A DNA stretch of 64,000 nt from Siphonodentalium dalli. Taxonomy: Eukaryota; Mollusca; Scaphopoda; Gadilida; Siphonodentaliidae. Numbering within the stretch: position 1 is the first letter of the stretch; each line of letters starts with the position of its first letter. The notes beneath the pieces are model-generated. The model had not been told where the DNA came from. It made no database searches and saw only the letters and a program-made list of their open reading frames with translations. A program made the translations under genes and the position numbers. The DNA is taken from the NCBI GenBank assembly GCA_032622095.1, contig CP136067.1, positions 196,996,052-197,060,051 on the forward strand. The letters run 5' to 3'. Shown in pieces: positions 60,501-64,000 of this stretch.

Positions 60501-63476
60501 TCCGTCTATTGGAACCTATAGAAAAACAAATTAGTAATAATTAAGTCTATCGAATAAAACTATTTCTGATTGGCTATAATTTGGATAAACCTTCCAGAAA
60601 TTCCCTTGCAGACCAATCAGAAGGAGCCTTTCTGATTAATTATAGTGGAAGCATACTTTGTTAATATTTTATCATACTCTCTGAATGCTTTATTTTGCAT
60701 CTATTACAGAATCATATTTTGTCTCAAATTTATAAGTATTACACTCAACGTAAGATTTTGTTTTATGTTCCTACTGTATTTTTTGGATAAAATGAAAAAA
60801 AAAATTCAATTCAAAACTAATTTTATTTTAATTTTTTAATTTTTGTTCCTCCTACTATATCTTATTAAATTATTAACCGTAAACGAACAAATAAAAAAAG
60901 AGGCCTTAATACCCCTTTCATGAATGGAGCTGCACTGGTGCACCATTACAGGCCCTGTGTCATGAGTGAGTGCATTCTCTTATAGCCTTATATACTCTCC
61001 CATAGGGAGCCTCGCAAAAATAAGAGAATAAACTGGCTTACAACTTACATCATGAATGTTTAAGTGTCAATTGTTTTGATCTTCAGCGTTTATGACTTCT
61101 CCCGGAAAGCAGTCCACTTCTATCGAATGAATGAAAAGAAGTGATTTTCTCAGTTAACCCTTTCTATACTGAATGGATTCTCCAGACAAGTTATAAATCG
61201 AAACATTGGAATGGTCTATTATTCATCTGGAGGGATGTTTAGGAAATATAAGAAGATGACAGATAATACAAGTGCAGAATCGTTCCTATTCATTGGTGGG
61301 AATTAAATTTAAATGTTCAGATAATAATTTTAACAAACCGTTTGTTGAACTTATTATCTGAACATTTCCTATTATGGGAACTACTTGTCAATCTGTATGT
61401 TAACCCTTCCATGACTGCAGTTTCCTGAAATTTTACGAAAAACCTGTGCCAATGTCTCTATGGGAGCCTCGCATATATAAGAGAATTCATTGGCCTAACA
61501 ATATTTACCTTGACCTTGTAAGCCATTGCATTCTCTTTATAGATGCGAGGCTCCCTATGGGAGACTCACATATACATGTATAATAGAATGCACTGGCACA
61601 GGATATTTAATGCTGCACCCATCATGATAGGGTTATATGCAGTAATGCCCTAAATGATCAACTCCTTAACCACAAAAGAATTATGGGTAATTTTTCTGGA
61701 TTTAGTCGGAAATATGGCTTGTTGCCATTCAACGGAAAGCTCTCACTGAGAGCTTTCCCCTCTGGGGACCTCATTTTACAACTGACAGGCACATTAAACT
61801 CAGACTTGGCTGGTCCCTTTATTAGTGCATGTGATCATGCACACCTACTCTCAAGCCTTGAAATAGTGTGTCTGTCATTTGCAGAATGAGGTTCCCAGAG
61901 GGTGAATTTAGTGATGCTACCCCACATGCGGGGTAGCATCACTAAATTTACCCTCTGGGGACCTCATTCTGCAAATGACAGGCACACTATTTCAAGGCTT
62001 GCCTACTCTACTCTTGCACACAGATTTTTGCATCAATGGTCAAAATACACTAAAAGATGGAAGAACTAAAAATTAAACAAATTCATTCCTGATAATATTT
62101 GTACAAAAGAAAGTAGGACATATTTCTAGTTGTCTGGTTCACAGGGGCCTATAATGCTCTCCACTTCCCGCCCCCCTTTACACTACCCCTATGCGCCAAA
62201 ACTATATACGTGCCTGCTGCAGGACAAGGGGAACTTTGGAAATCTCCCAATTTTACCATCGCTCGGAAATCAGGGAAATTTAGCCCATTTATCTGAGCAA
62301 TGGTATCCATGTCACCACGGACGTGTCGGCAAAGGATTCCTCTTTCAATCAATACCACAAACCTCGTCCATTTCCATTTCTATCCATAGCACTTAATAAA
62401 AAATTTACCACCGAATATTTCTCCAGAGAGTGAAAAATCCCAGATTGATCTGGCTCAAAGAAACATGTCGGATAGATTCTTCGAAATCACCACCATCCAG
62501 CTTATTATAGTTAAAAATCGATCAACATTCAACTAACAAATCTAGCTCTCAGTGATGTTTTGTCGGCTAATAAAGTAATAATTTATTTACTTATACAAAT
62601 CAACTCATCGTCGTTATCTATTTTTATAACAAAGATATCACAGTGTCATTCTGAAATATTTCCTATTTTGTTCTCTCCTGTTCGTGACCTCATTTACATA
62701 AGACCCGACCTGGAATATGAAGATGAGTACGCTGATTGGCTAGAATAAGCATGGACATTGGTATTGTTTAATATTTAATTTAACGACATGGAACAGAAAA
62801 GAGCGTTCCATGGTAGTCTATTCCTGATACGGTAGCAATAAAGAACATTTGTCTGACTTCTGGCGAAAAGTTTAAAACGGCTAAAAAATGGCTACGATTT
62901 GGCAAGTGTTTTTCAGAGCATATGAAGCCGGTATATCAATAGTTCGTTTATTTATCGACCTATCATATCCGTCACTCCATGTCCGTTTAAGAGATGATTT
63001 TTCCTCATTCCTAGGGTATTTTGTTACCATTGACACAATGATCTGTGTTTCTGTATACTACATGTATACAGTAATGCCCTAAATAATCAACACCTTAACC
63101 ACAGCAGATTTATGGGTAACTTTTCAGGATTTAGTCGGAAATATGGCTTGTTACTCAGTGAGAGCTATCCGATGAATGGCAACAAGCCATATTTCTGACT
63201 AAATCCTGAAAAGTTACCCATAATTCTGCTGTGGTTTAGGAGTCGATTATTTAGGGCATTACATGTACATGTATAGTACATAACAGCATGACACCATGAT
63301 CTGTGTTTCTGTATACTACATGTATAGTTCATAACAGCATGTGTTATGATCATTGTTTCTAGATAGAGGATTTAACAAGAGCAACACTAACATTATTTAC
63401 GGCCGGAGAGTCAGACGACACTCACGACAGCTTTAAGTTGAACAGTTCTCTACCACAGTCACCAGTTAGCGTTCAG
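27291..63476 (+). CDS. GULP1: CED-6/GULP engulfment adapter (8 exons seen, 3' end outside window)
   Basis: This is the span of a spliced gene whose joined exons give 314 codons. The order is a Ser/Gly-rich N-terminus (about residues 1-80), a PTB domain (about 84-225) and a leucine-rich coiled coil (about 230-270), then a Ser/Asp-rich tail still open at 63476. Match to CED-6/GULP rests on family-typical stretches: [39 protein letters not shown] and [19 protein letters not shown]. In known family members the PTB domain binds NPxY motifs in engulfment receptors (CED-1/Draper/MEGF10, LRP1), the coiled coil dimerises the protein, and it acts in cytosol at the plasma membrane and endosomes during apoptotic-cell uptake and endocytosis. 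Intron sizes are about 12.3, 4.3, 1.1, 0.7, 6.5, 1.8 and 8.5 kb. The span includes introns; coding parts are the exon entries. Confidence 0.95.
27523..27687. other. Start of intron 1
   Basis: Short unique segment between the exon 1 donor and a family B element. Confidence 0.6.
27688..28156 (-). mobile_element. Family B MITE, copy 2
   Basis: It carries both family ends (TTAAAGGTACTC at left; GATTGAGTACCTTTAA at right) but in the opposite orientation to copy 1. Its last TTAA is shared with the family S copy that follows directly. Confidence 0.85.
28153..28541 (+). mobile_element. Family S MITE, copy c (near full length)
   Basis: It begins TTAAAGTGATGTGAAACACT at the end of family B copy 2 and ends TATGTCTTTAA. 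At 389 bp without internal amplification it is a good reference copy for the family. Confidence 0.88.
28597..28818. mobile_element. Foldback MITE, ~222 bp
   Basis: The arms begin TGTCACTAACT and end AGTTAGTGACA, with matching inner stretches (GATCC, CCAGGTCCGGTTC and its inverse) over about 45 bp each side. No coding capacity. Confidence 0.75.
28819..29872. other. Intron 1, nothing recognised
   Basis: No exon or repeat family recognised apart from a G run near 29488-29499. Confidence 0.4.
29873..30265. repeat. Dispersed repeat X, copy 2
   Basis: Matches 15516-15890 in two blocks, in the same order. See copy 1 for landmarks. Confidence 0.75.
30266..33839. other. Intron 1 with degenerate repeats and C/G runs
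   Basis: It contains an inverted fragment of the repeat at 22955 (about 30865-30910), C runs at 31026, 31147, 31481 and 32521, a G run at 32682, and a GTCC microsatellite at 31852-31876. A phrase ending TTAAGTGGTCCTG occurs at about 30438 and 31502. No exon could be supported. Confidence 0.45.
33848..34073. mobile_element. Family P palindromic MITE, copy 1, with 8-bp target duplication
   Basis: Begins CAAGCCTTGAAATAG and ends with its near inverse. Inside, two smaller palindromes built on CAGAATGAGGTCCCCAGAGG lie back to back. The bases AGTATAAC flank it on both sides (33840-33847 and 34074-34081), an 8-bp target-site duplication. Confidence 0.9.
34358..34706 (+). repeat. 57-bp tandem array, left part (~6 copies)
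   Basis: The 57-bp unit contains ATTCTTCTTGGATAGCTTGG and GAAACACTGTTGTGGGTAAT. The array continues after the hAT-type insertion at 35884. Confidence 0.95.
34699..35891. mobile_element. Non-autonomous hAT-type transposon with 8-bp target duplications
   Basis: The element proper is 34707-35883 (1177 bp). It begins CAGGGATGTGGCTAGAGGG and ends with the inverse. TACATTCT flanks both sides (34699-34706 and 35884-35891) and restores the 57-bp unit across the insertion. CAGGG-type ends plus an 8-bp duplication are hallmarks of the hAT superfamily. No transposase was recognised. Internally, two related segments start at about 35070 and 35335, each opening with an ACCGGGCCGACCATGG hairpin and followed by runs resembling TTGGAAATTTCCAAC. 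Confidence 0.88.
35884..37090 (+). repeat. 57-bp tandem array, right part (~21 copies)
   Basis: Same unit as 34358-34706. Because 57 is a multiple of three, a 326-codon frame stays open at 35894-36874 with a 19-residue repeat, and the minus strand is open over 207 codons. The frame has no start region, introns or domain and is an artefact of the period. Confidence 0.96.
37091..37520. other. Intron 1, nothing recognised
   Basis: Unique sequence without exon or repeat signal. Confidence 0.4.
37521..37756. mobile_element. Family T MITE, copy 1
   Basis: Begins TTAACCCTTTCATGACTGG and ends near a matching inverse (AGCTCTTGTCAT). It holds two hairpins of the type GCCAATGCATTCTCTTATA with inverse partners. 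The same hairpin core is shared with family Q. Confidence 0.7.
37865..38264 (+). mobile_element. Family Q MITE, copy 1
   Basis: The ends are TTAACCCTTTACCCAACA and its inverse TGTTGGGTAAAGGGTTAA. Two near-perfect ~66-bp palindromes (GCCAATGCATTCTCTTATAT, ATGCGAGTCGACC and inverse) are separated by an AT-rich spacer. 400 bp, non-coding. Other copies lie at 46406, 48640 and 49546. Confidence 0.88.
38546..38724. mobile_element. Family H hairpin MITE, copy 1
   Basis: Starts TACAGTAATG and ends CATTACTGTA. The arms share CCACAGCAGAATTATGGGTA and inverse. Terminal TA fits a Tc1/mariner-like TA target; non-coding. This copy lacks part of one arm. Confidence 0.85.
39026..39290. mobile_element. Family T MITE, copy 2 (diverged)
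   Basis: Carries the T-type CATGATGGGAG end, two TGCATTCTCTTATA hairpins and a TTTTCGCAAAAATTCAGGAA segment matching the T end in inverse orientation. Confidence 0.6.
39338..39785 (+). mobile_element. Family B MITE, copy 3, 47 bp before exon 2
   Basis: AAGGTACTCAATCTGATCA at the left and GATTGAGTACCTTTAA at the right. It ends at 39785, leaving only 47 bp, including the polypyrimidine tract and acceptor, before exon 2. Confidence 0.85.
39833..39897 (+). CDS. GULP1: CED-6/GULP exon 2 (start of PTB domain)
   Basis: The acceptor TTATTCTTTCAG precedes it and AAG/GTCAGT follows it. It encodes residues 78-99: the split Thr codon completed by CT, then [20 protein letters not shown] and K. The stretch matches the KTWMHTPEAL..YNAKFLG region of vertebrate GULP1, the entry to the PTB fold. 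The exon ends on a codon boundary. Confidence 0.95.
39898..41164. other. Intron 2, first part
   Basis: It includes a poly-T tract (40303-40322) and a fragment with AGGGTCGG repeats (40366-40392) related to the 56030 region. No further exon recognised. Confidence 0.45.
41165..41263. mobile_element. Family P fragment
   Basis: ATTCACCCTCTGGGGATCTC and CATTCTGCAAATGACAGACA match the right half of family P; the left half is missing. Confidence 0.75.
41317..41722 (+). repeat. ~406-bp direct duplication, copy 1
   Basis: Highly similar to 42387-42794 in the same orientation, about 1.07 kb apart. Landmarks are GCAAGAGATAACAGACTTAT, AATGGGTCATGTGTTTCATA and TAAGATATGAATGTA. Either a local duplication or two insertions of one element. 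Confidence 0.9.
41735..41880. repeat. Hairpin element, ~146 bp
   Basis: Long inverted repeat: TTCCATAGAGTATGGATG, GTTGGTCTGACATTTT and GTGTGGAACGC are mirrored after a GAAA loop near 41808. The arms are about 70 bp with few mismatches. Probably a foldback MITE. Confidence 0.85.
42168..42383. mobile_element. Family H hairpin MITE, copy 2
   Basis: Both arms complete: ACAGTAATGCCCTAAATAAT at left and the inverse at right, with a CTCTCAGTGAGAG centre. About 216 bp. Confidence 0.9.
42387..42794 (+). repeat. ~406-bp direct duplication, copy 2
   Basis: Partner of 41317-41722. It is bracketed by two family H hairpins, one ending at 42383 and the next starting at 42793. Confidence 0.9.
42793..43018. 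mobile_element. Family H hairpin MITE, copy 3
   Basis: TACAGTAATGCCCTAAATAA start, CTCTCTGAGAG centre, TTACTGTA end. A short internal duplication (AATTATCAGGG/AATTATGGG) adds a few bases to one arm. Confidence 0.9.
43019..43289. other. Intron 2, nothing recognised
   Basis: Unique AT-rich segment. Confidence 0.4.
43290..43560. mobile_element. Family H MITE, copy 4, asymmetric
   Basis: The left arm is normal but the right arm is replaced by about 150 bp of other sequence, with only the outermost TTATTTAGAGCATTACTGTA kept. It therefore cannot fold into the full hairpin. Confidence 0.75.
43940..44086. repeat. Hairpin element upstream of exon 3
   Basis: The arms share TTATGTTGGGATATAAGATT plus TTATGAAAC and the inverse, with a centre near 44020. 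It ends about 120 bp before the exon 3 acceptor. Confidence 0.85.
44207..44278 (+). CDS. GULP1: CED-6/GULP exon 3 (PTB domain)
   Basis: Acceptor ACATTTTAG, donor AAG/GTATAT. It encodes residues 100-123: [20 protein letters not shown] then RKSK. In the family this FLG..E(V)xQPKG segment is the second strand and following loop/helix of the PTB fold. 24 whole codons, phase 0 at both ends. Confidence 0.96.
44744..45099. mobile_element. Family M MITE, copy 3, long inverted arms
   Basis: Ends CTAAAGGGGGACTGTAC and GTACAGTACCCCTTTAA. The outer ~100 bp of each side are inverse of each other (CACTAAATCTGGCCA, AATATATGCAACAAATGAAT and partners), so this short copy is largely a foldback. It lies in intron 3. 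Confidence 0.85.
45177..45351. mobile_element. Family H hairpin MITE, copy 5, 36 bp before exon 4
   Basis: TACAGTAATGCCCTAAATAA to GGGCATTACTGTA, with a shortened centre. It ends at 45351, leaving 36 bp that must carry the branch point, pyrimidine tract and AG of the exon 4 acceptor. Confidence 0.9.
45388..45486 (+). CDS. GULP1: CED-6/GULP exon 4 (PTB domain)
   Basis: Acceptor CTATTGATTCCAG, donor AAG/GTAGAG. 33 whole codons, residues 124-156: [20 protein letters not shown] then [13 protein letters not shown]. This matches the PKVELxISxxGVKxxxPKTK core of the family, the central strands of the PTB sandwich. It is flanked by a family H element 36 bp upstream and a family S element 17 bp downstream. 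Confidence 0.96.
45504..45898 (-). mobile_element. Family S MITE, copy d, 17 bp after exon 4
   Basis: Reverse orientation: begins TTAAAGACATATTATGGAC and ends GTGTTTCACATCACTTTAA. 395 bp, no internal amplification. Confidence 0.88.
46172..46309 (+). CDS. GULP1: CED-6/GULP exon 5 (PTB domain)
   Basis: Acceptor AAATTTCTCAG, donor TGT/GTGAGT. 46 whole codons, residues 157-202: [20 protein letters not shown], then [20 protein letters not shown] and FASDKC. The [14 protein letters not shown] and C-Y-V-F segments are the most conserved part of the family's PTB domain and contribute to the NPxY peptide groove. Confidence 0.97.
46406..46805 (-). mobile_element. Family Q MITE, copy 2
   Basis: TTAACCCTTTACCCAACA to TGTTGGGTAAAGGGTTAA, 400 bp, opposite orientation to copy 1. 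Both internal palindromes are intact. Confidence 0.88.
46806..48038. other. Intron 5, nothing recognised
   Basis: About 1.2 kb without a repeat family or exon that I can support. Confidence 0.4.
48039..48438. mobile_element. Family P MITE, copy 2 (long form)
   Basis: The outer ends and the GCAGAATGAGGTCCCCAGAG palindromes are present at both sides, with about 150 bp of extra sequence in the middle. Long form as at 50434 and 56104. Confidence 0.78.
48640..49038 (-). mobile_element. Family Q MITE, copy 3
   Basis: TTAACCCTTTACCCAACA start and GTTGGGTAAAGGGTAA end, same orientation as copy 2, about 399 bp. A dispersed-repeat fragment (48561-48625, AGGCCAACAGAATTAATGTT) lies just before it and recurs at 59116-59180. 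Confidence 0.86.
49128..49294. mobile_element. Family H hairpin MITE, copy 6 (short centre)
   Basis: TACAGTAATGCCCTAAATAA to GGGCATTACTGTA. The central GAATGGCAAC part is lost, leaving a compact hairpin of about 167 bp. Confidence 0.9.
49546..49997 (+). mobile_element. Family Q MITE, copy 4
   Basis: TTAACCCTTTACCCAACA to GTTGGGTAAAGGGTTAA, 452 bp; the spacer between hairpins is expanded by repeats of AAAAATTGTT/AAGAATGTAAG. Its last TTAA is the first TTAA of family S copy e. Confidence 0.87.
49994..50371 (+). mobile_element. Family S MITE, copy e
   Basis: TTAAAGTGATGTGAAACACT to CATGTCTTTAA, 378 bp, abutting family Q copy 4 through a shared TTAA. Confidence 0.87.
50434..50882. mobile_element. 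Family P MITE, copy 3 (long form)
   Basis: AAGCCTGAGTTTAGTGTGCC at the left and inverse at the right, where the last 17 bp are duplicated (CACACTAAACTCAGG twice). CAGAATGAGGTCCCCAGAGG palindromes inside. Confidence 0.78.
50883..51322. other. Intron 5, unique segment
   Basis: No exon or repeat recognised; the expected coding sequence is continuous between exons 5 and 6. Confidence 0.45.
51323..51715 (-). mobile_element. Family S MITE, copy f
   Basis: Reverse orientation: TTAAAGACATATTAAGGAC to GTGTTTCACATCACTTTAA, 393 bp. Confidence 0.87.
51779..51995. mobile_element. Family H hairpin MITE, copy 7
   Basis: TACAGTAATGCC to GGGCATTACTGTA. Both arms complete, 217 bp, CTCTCAGTGAAAG centre. Confidence 0.9.
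52116..52590. repeat. 33-bp tandem array grown from the end of family T
   Basis: About 14 units of TTAACCCTTCCATGACTGGA plus GTTACCTCCCTTA. The last unit runs straight into a family T body. Because 33 is a multiple of three, short frames stay open on both strands and mean nothing. Confidence 0.95.
52558..52795. mobile_element. Family T MITE, copy 3, 31 bp before exon 6
   Basis: TTAACCCTTCCATGACTGGA, CTGTGCC and TGCATTCTCTTATATATGCG hairpin parts, ending CACCATGAAAGTGTTAA. It ends at 52795; exon 6 begins at 52827. Confidence 0.8.
52827..52943 (+). CDS. GULP1: CED-6/GULP exon 6 (PTB C-terminal helix)
   Basis: Acceptor GGACCTTTGCAG, donor AAG/GTAATA. 39 whole codons, residues 203-241: [20 protein letters not shown], then [19 protein letters not shown]. 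The first half is the family's near-invariant C-terminal PTB helix, which closes the peptide groove. The second half starts the coiled coil. Confidence 0.97.
52999..53390 (-). mobile_element. Family B MITE, decayed copy
   Basis: TATTTCTTTGGCTTCGG, GTTGATAAATAACACGTTTT and other family B phrases are present, but the terminal inverted ends are no longer recognisable. Confidence 0.6.
53440..54010. repeat. Imperfect direct repeats, ~230 bp, about 2.5 copies
   Basis: Phrases such as GGAATGTGTCCATTTCTTTT, TGTACTTTTGGTTTC and GTCCGGTTGTAACCT recur in diverged form at about 53500, 53700 and 53840. Intron 6. Type unknown. Confidence 0.6.
54282..54323. mobile_element. Family H fragment
   Basis: GAGAGCTTTCCGATGAATGG and the next bases match the centre and half-arm of family H; the ends are absent. 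Confidence 0.75.
54520..54736. mobile_element. Family H hairpin MITE, copy 8, 34 bp before exon 7
   Basis: TGCAGTAATGCCCTAAATAA to GGGCATTACTGTA, both arms complete, 217 bp. Only 34 bp separate it from the exon 7 start. Confidence 0.92.
54771..54875 (+). CDS. GULP1: CED-6/GULP exon 7 (coiled coil)
   Basis: Acceptor CCCTTTAATATCAG, donor CAG/GTAAGA. 35 whole codons, residues 242-276: [20 protein letters not shown], then [15 protein letters not shown]. Together with the end of exon 6 this makes a leucine/isoleucine heptad pattern, the leucine zipper that dimerises family members. The exon's last eight bases (ATAACCAG) belong to the first unit of the donor-site tandem array that follows. Confidence 0.95.
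54868..55077 (+). repeat. 16-bp tandem array of the exon 7 splice donor, 13 copies
   Basis: The unit CCAGGTAAGATAATAA is repeated exactly every 16 bp, with CCAG at 54872, 54888 and so on to 55064. Each unit carries a full CAG/GTAAGA 5' splice site. The first donor is the one that joins exon 7 correctly. Reading on past it gives codons GTA AGA TAA, a stop after two residues. Confidence 0.97.
55078..55705. other. Intron 7, nothing recognised
   Basis: No exon or repeat family recognised. Confidence 0.4.
55706..56086. repeat. Dispersed repeat V with GGCCAAA/TTTGGCC ends
   Basis: Starts TTTAGGCCAAATCAAATT and ends ATTTTCTTTGGCCTTAG, with AGGGTCGATAGGTAGG near one end and TAGGGTCGGTAGGG near the other. 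Partial relatives lie at 40360, 48561 and 59116. Possibly a MITE with short inverted ends. Confidence 0.5.
56104..56562. mobile_element. Family P MITE, copy 4 (long form)
   Basis: AGTCTTGAAATAGTGTGTCT at left, AAATTCAGACTTGAC at right, GAATGAGGTTCCCAGAGGGT palindromes near both ends. A TCTCCCATAGTATG triplet repeat lies inside (56386-56422). Confidence 0.75.
56563..57040. other. Intron 7, unique segment
   Basis: It ends in a strong pyrimidine-rich acceptor (TTCTTTCTGTTTGTTCACAG). Nothing else recognised. Confidence 0.4.
57041..57073 (+). CDS. Possible alternative last coding exon
   Basis: A strong acceptor (TTCTGTTTGTTCACAG) precedes 57041. Spliced in phase 0 from exon 7 it would add [10 protein letters not shown] and stop at 57071-57073, giving a short isoform that ends after the coiled coil. 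An AATAAA lies at 57589-57594. In a different phase the same bases read [10 protein letters not shown], but no visible exon supplies that phase. It may be a decoy acceptor. Confidence 0.25.
   Translation, partial: DTHRQGQPYL
57124..57265. repeat. Hairpin element, ~142 bp
   Basis: The arms share CATAGTGTTTCTGAATAA, AAATTTAATCCAC and ATTGGCGAT with inverse partners and a GAGCTTCAGCG loop. Foldback element. Confidence 0.88.
57271..57437 (+). repeat. 83-bp direct duplication, 2 copies
   Basis: TCTTTACAATGCGATGGATA and the next bases through CACTCTGCGAAGTTTA occur twice with an 83-bp offset (57271 and 57354). A short third fragment (GTTTAATCAACAG twice) follows. Confidence 0.9.
57438..57900. other. 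Intron 7, nothing recognised
   Basis: Contains an AATAAA at 57589; no coding signal. Confidence 0.4.
57902..58575. repeat. 32-bp tandem array, ~21 copies
   Basis: The unit is TCATTTACTTCCTCTAGACT then ATAACTCATTCA, with an ATAACTGATTCA variant common in the right half. Highly uniform minisatellite in intron 7. Confidence 0.97.
58576..59752. other. Intron 7 with short repeats
   Basis: It holds a three-copy imperfect repeat (GCATGCATGCAATATATGTG, 58895-58997), a fragment of repeat V (59116-59180) and a GATA microsatellite (59337-59385). No exon supported. Confidence 0.5.
59753..60132 (+). mobile_element. Family S MITE, copy g (diverged)
   Basis: TTAAAGTTATGTGAAACACT to ATAATATGTCTTA, with CGAGATGTAAATACTTACAA inside. 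The most diverged of the seven copies. Confidence 0.82.
60133..60905. other. Intron 7, nothing recognised
   Basis: AT-rich; no exon or repeat family that I can support. Confidence 0.4.
60906..61045. mobile_element. Family T fragment, copy 4
   Basis: TTAATACCCCTTTCATGAATGG, AGTGCATTCTCTTATA and the matching inverse half of one hairpin; the second half is missing. Confidence 0.55.
61046..61399. other. Intron 7 with a short inverted repeat
   Basis: AAATGTTCAGATAATAA and its inverse lie at about 61310-61368. Nothing else recognised. Confidence 0.45.
61400..61634. mobile_element. Family T MITE, copy 5
   Basis: TTAACCCTTCCATGACTGCA at left, GCACCCATCATGATAGGGTTA at right, two hairpin cores of TGCATTCTCTT type inside. 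Confidence 0.72.
61638..61800. mobile_element. Family H half-element fused to a family P fragment
   Basis: TGCAGTAATGCCCTAAATGA to the CTCACTGAGAGCTTTCC centre is half of family H. It then switches abruptly to CCTCTGGGGACCTCATT of family P. A recombination or nested-insertion scar. Confidence 0.75.
61844..62009. mobile_element. Family P MITE, copy 5: near-perfect palindrome with 8-bp target duplication
   Basis: The element is 61852-62001 (150 bp): two 75-bp arms, CAAGCCTTGAAATAGTGTGT onward, mirrored around ACATGCGGGG with very few mismatches. CCTACTCT flanks both sides (61844-61851 and 62002-62009). The minimal, cleanest copy of the family. Confidence 0.93.
62010..63066. other. Intron 7, no supported exon
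   Basis: Several frames of 60-90 codons (for example ATG at 62888) are open, but none has family similarity or a good donor in phase. The region 62640-62760 has a GATTGG box, which alone is not evidence for a promoter. Confidence 0.4.
63067..63262. mobile_element. Family H hairpin MITE, copy 9, ~100 bp before exon 8
   Basis: TACAGTAATGCCCTAAATAA to TTTAGGGCATTAC. Part of the left inner arm is lost. A duplicated GATCTGTGTTTCTGTATAC segment flanks it at 63041 and 63298. Confidence 0.88.
63363..63476 (+). CDS. GULP1: CED-6/GULP exon 8 (tail)
   Basis: Acceptor ATCATTGTTTCTAG, donor CAG/GTAATT. 38 whole codons, residues 277-314: [20 protein letters not shown], then [18 protein letters not shown]. 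Phase 0 fits the exon 7 end. The first part could extend the coiled coil and the rest is a polar Ser/Pro tail, as in family members. The similarity here is weak, so the call rests on splice sites, phase, frame and composition. The stop codon lies beyond the window. Confidence 0.85.
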
Positions 63477-64000
63477 GTAATTGCTAGTTTCTGACCTGGG
63501 TCATTTATTTCAGATACTTTGGCCCAATTGAAAACCAAATAGAAGGCCTCTTGGCCACATACATGTAAATAAAAGCGGTGGCGAGATAAACGGCCATGGG
63601 AGACCGGAATACCGATATTTGACTCGAAATTACAGCACAATAAACGCACATATCAACTAGAGTTGTAGTTCTATTTTGAACACATGCATCACATGTTTAG
63701 CCATGTGACTTTGACAGACAAACTGCTGACAGAGGGTCTAGCTGTTTCTTCGCGCATGCGCAGAGGCCTATTTTGAGATTTTTTTTTAGCTTTTTATCAT
63801 CGAAAAAGGGGAAGTAAATTTCGTTAGAAATTTCGCAATTAAAGCACAAATTAACTAGAATTGTGGGTCTATGAATGAGTCACATTTTAATACCTCTGAC
63901 TTTAGCAGCCAAATTGGTGACAGGGGGTCAGTTCTTCGCACATGCACAGAGGTGCATTTTGAGAAATGCCTTCTATCATAGGAAAAGGATAAGACTCGTT
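63477..64000. repeat. Intron 8 start with an imperfect direct repeat
   Basis: Segments at about 63640-63780 and 63835-63965 share CAACTAGAGTTGT or TAACTAGAATTGT, GACAG..GGGTC and TTCTTCGC(G/A)CATGC(G/A)CAGAGG in the same order, offset about 190 bp. Type unknown. Confidence 0.65.

Noticed and set aside
62888-63082. Alternative first exon or small protein from the ATG at 62888
   Set aside because: No convincing donor in phase, no similarity, and the frame runs into a family H hairpin.

Overview
This is a non-coding-rich, AT-rich piece of an animal nuclear genome. Spliced exons with GT..AG borders, long introns, satellite DNA and many miniature transposons all point to a metazoan. The only gene I can support is an orthologue of CED-6/GULP1, the PTB-domain engulfment adapter. 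The protein wording and repeat style suggest an invertebrate, probably a lophotrochozoan such as a mollusc. That placement is inference.

Layout. 1-12147 is one satellite array of about 40 bp units with higher-order repeat blocks; it runs off the left edge. 12148-27240 holds no gene I can recognise. It carries miniature elements (MITEs), a dispersed repeat, microsatellites and a second satellite (about 30 bp unit, 23522-25703). From 27291 to beyond 63476 the CED-6/GULP gene runs on the + strand. Eight coding exons are visible: 27291-27522, 39833-39897, 44207-44278, 45388-45486, 46172-46309, 52827-52943, 54771-54875 and 63363-63476. Intron 1 is phase 1 and all others are phase 0. Together the exons give 314 codons: a 78-residue Ser/Gly-rich N-terminus, a complete PTB domain, a leucine-rich coiled coil and the start of the C-terminal tail. 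The 3' end lies outside the window.

The introns are packed with small non-autonomous DNA elements. I gave the families local letters. M, B, S, Q and T end in or near TTAA. H is a near-perfect hairpin with TA at its ends. P is a palindrome with 8-bp target duplications. R has long inverted ends. A 1177-bp hAT-type element with an 8-bp target duplication sits inside a 57-bp tandem array. Several tandem arrays have clearly grown from parts of these elements.

The most notable observation is at the exon 7/intron 7 border. The 5' splice site itself has been amplified into 13 tandem 16-bp copies, each with a full CAG/GTAAGA donor. Reading past the first donor meets a stop after two codons. A second pattern is that six of the seven visible 3' splice sites have a MITE or hairpin ending within about 30-120 bp upstream. 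Long open frames elsewhere (for example 326 codons at 35894-36874) come from tandem repeats with periods divisible by three or by ten residues and are not genes.
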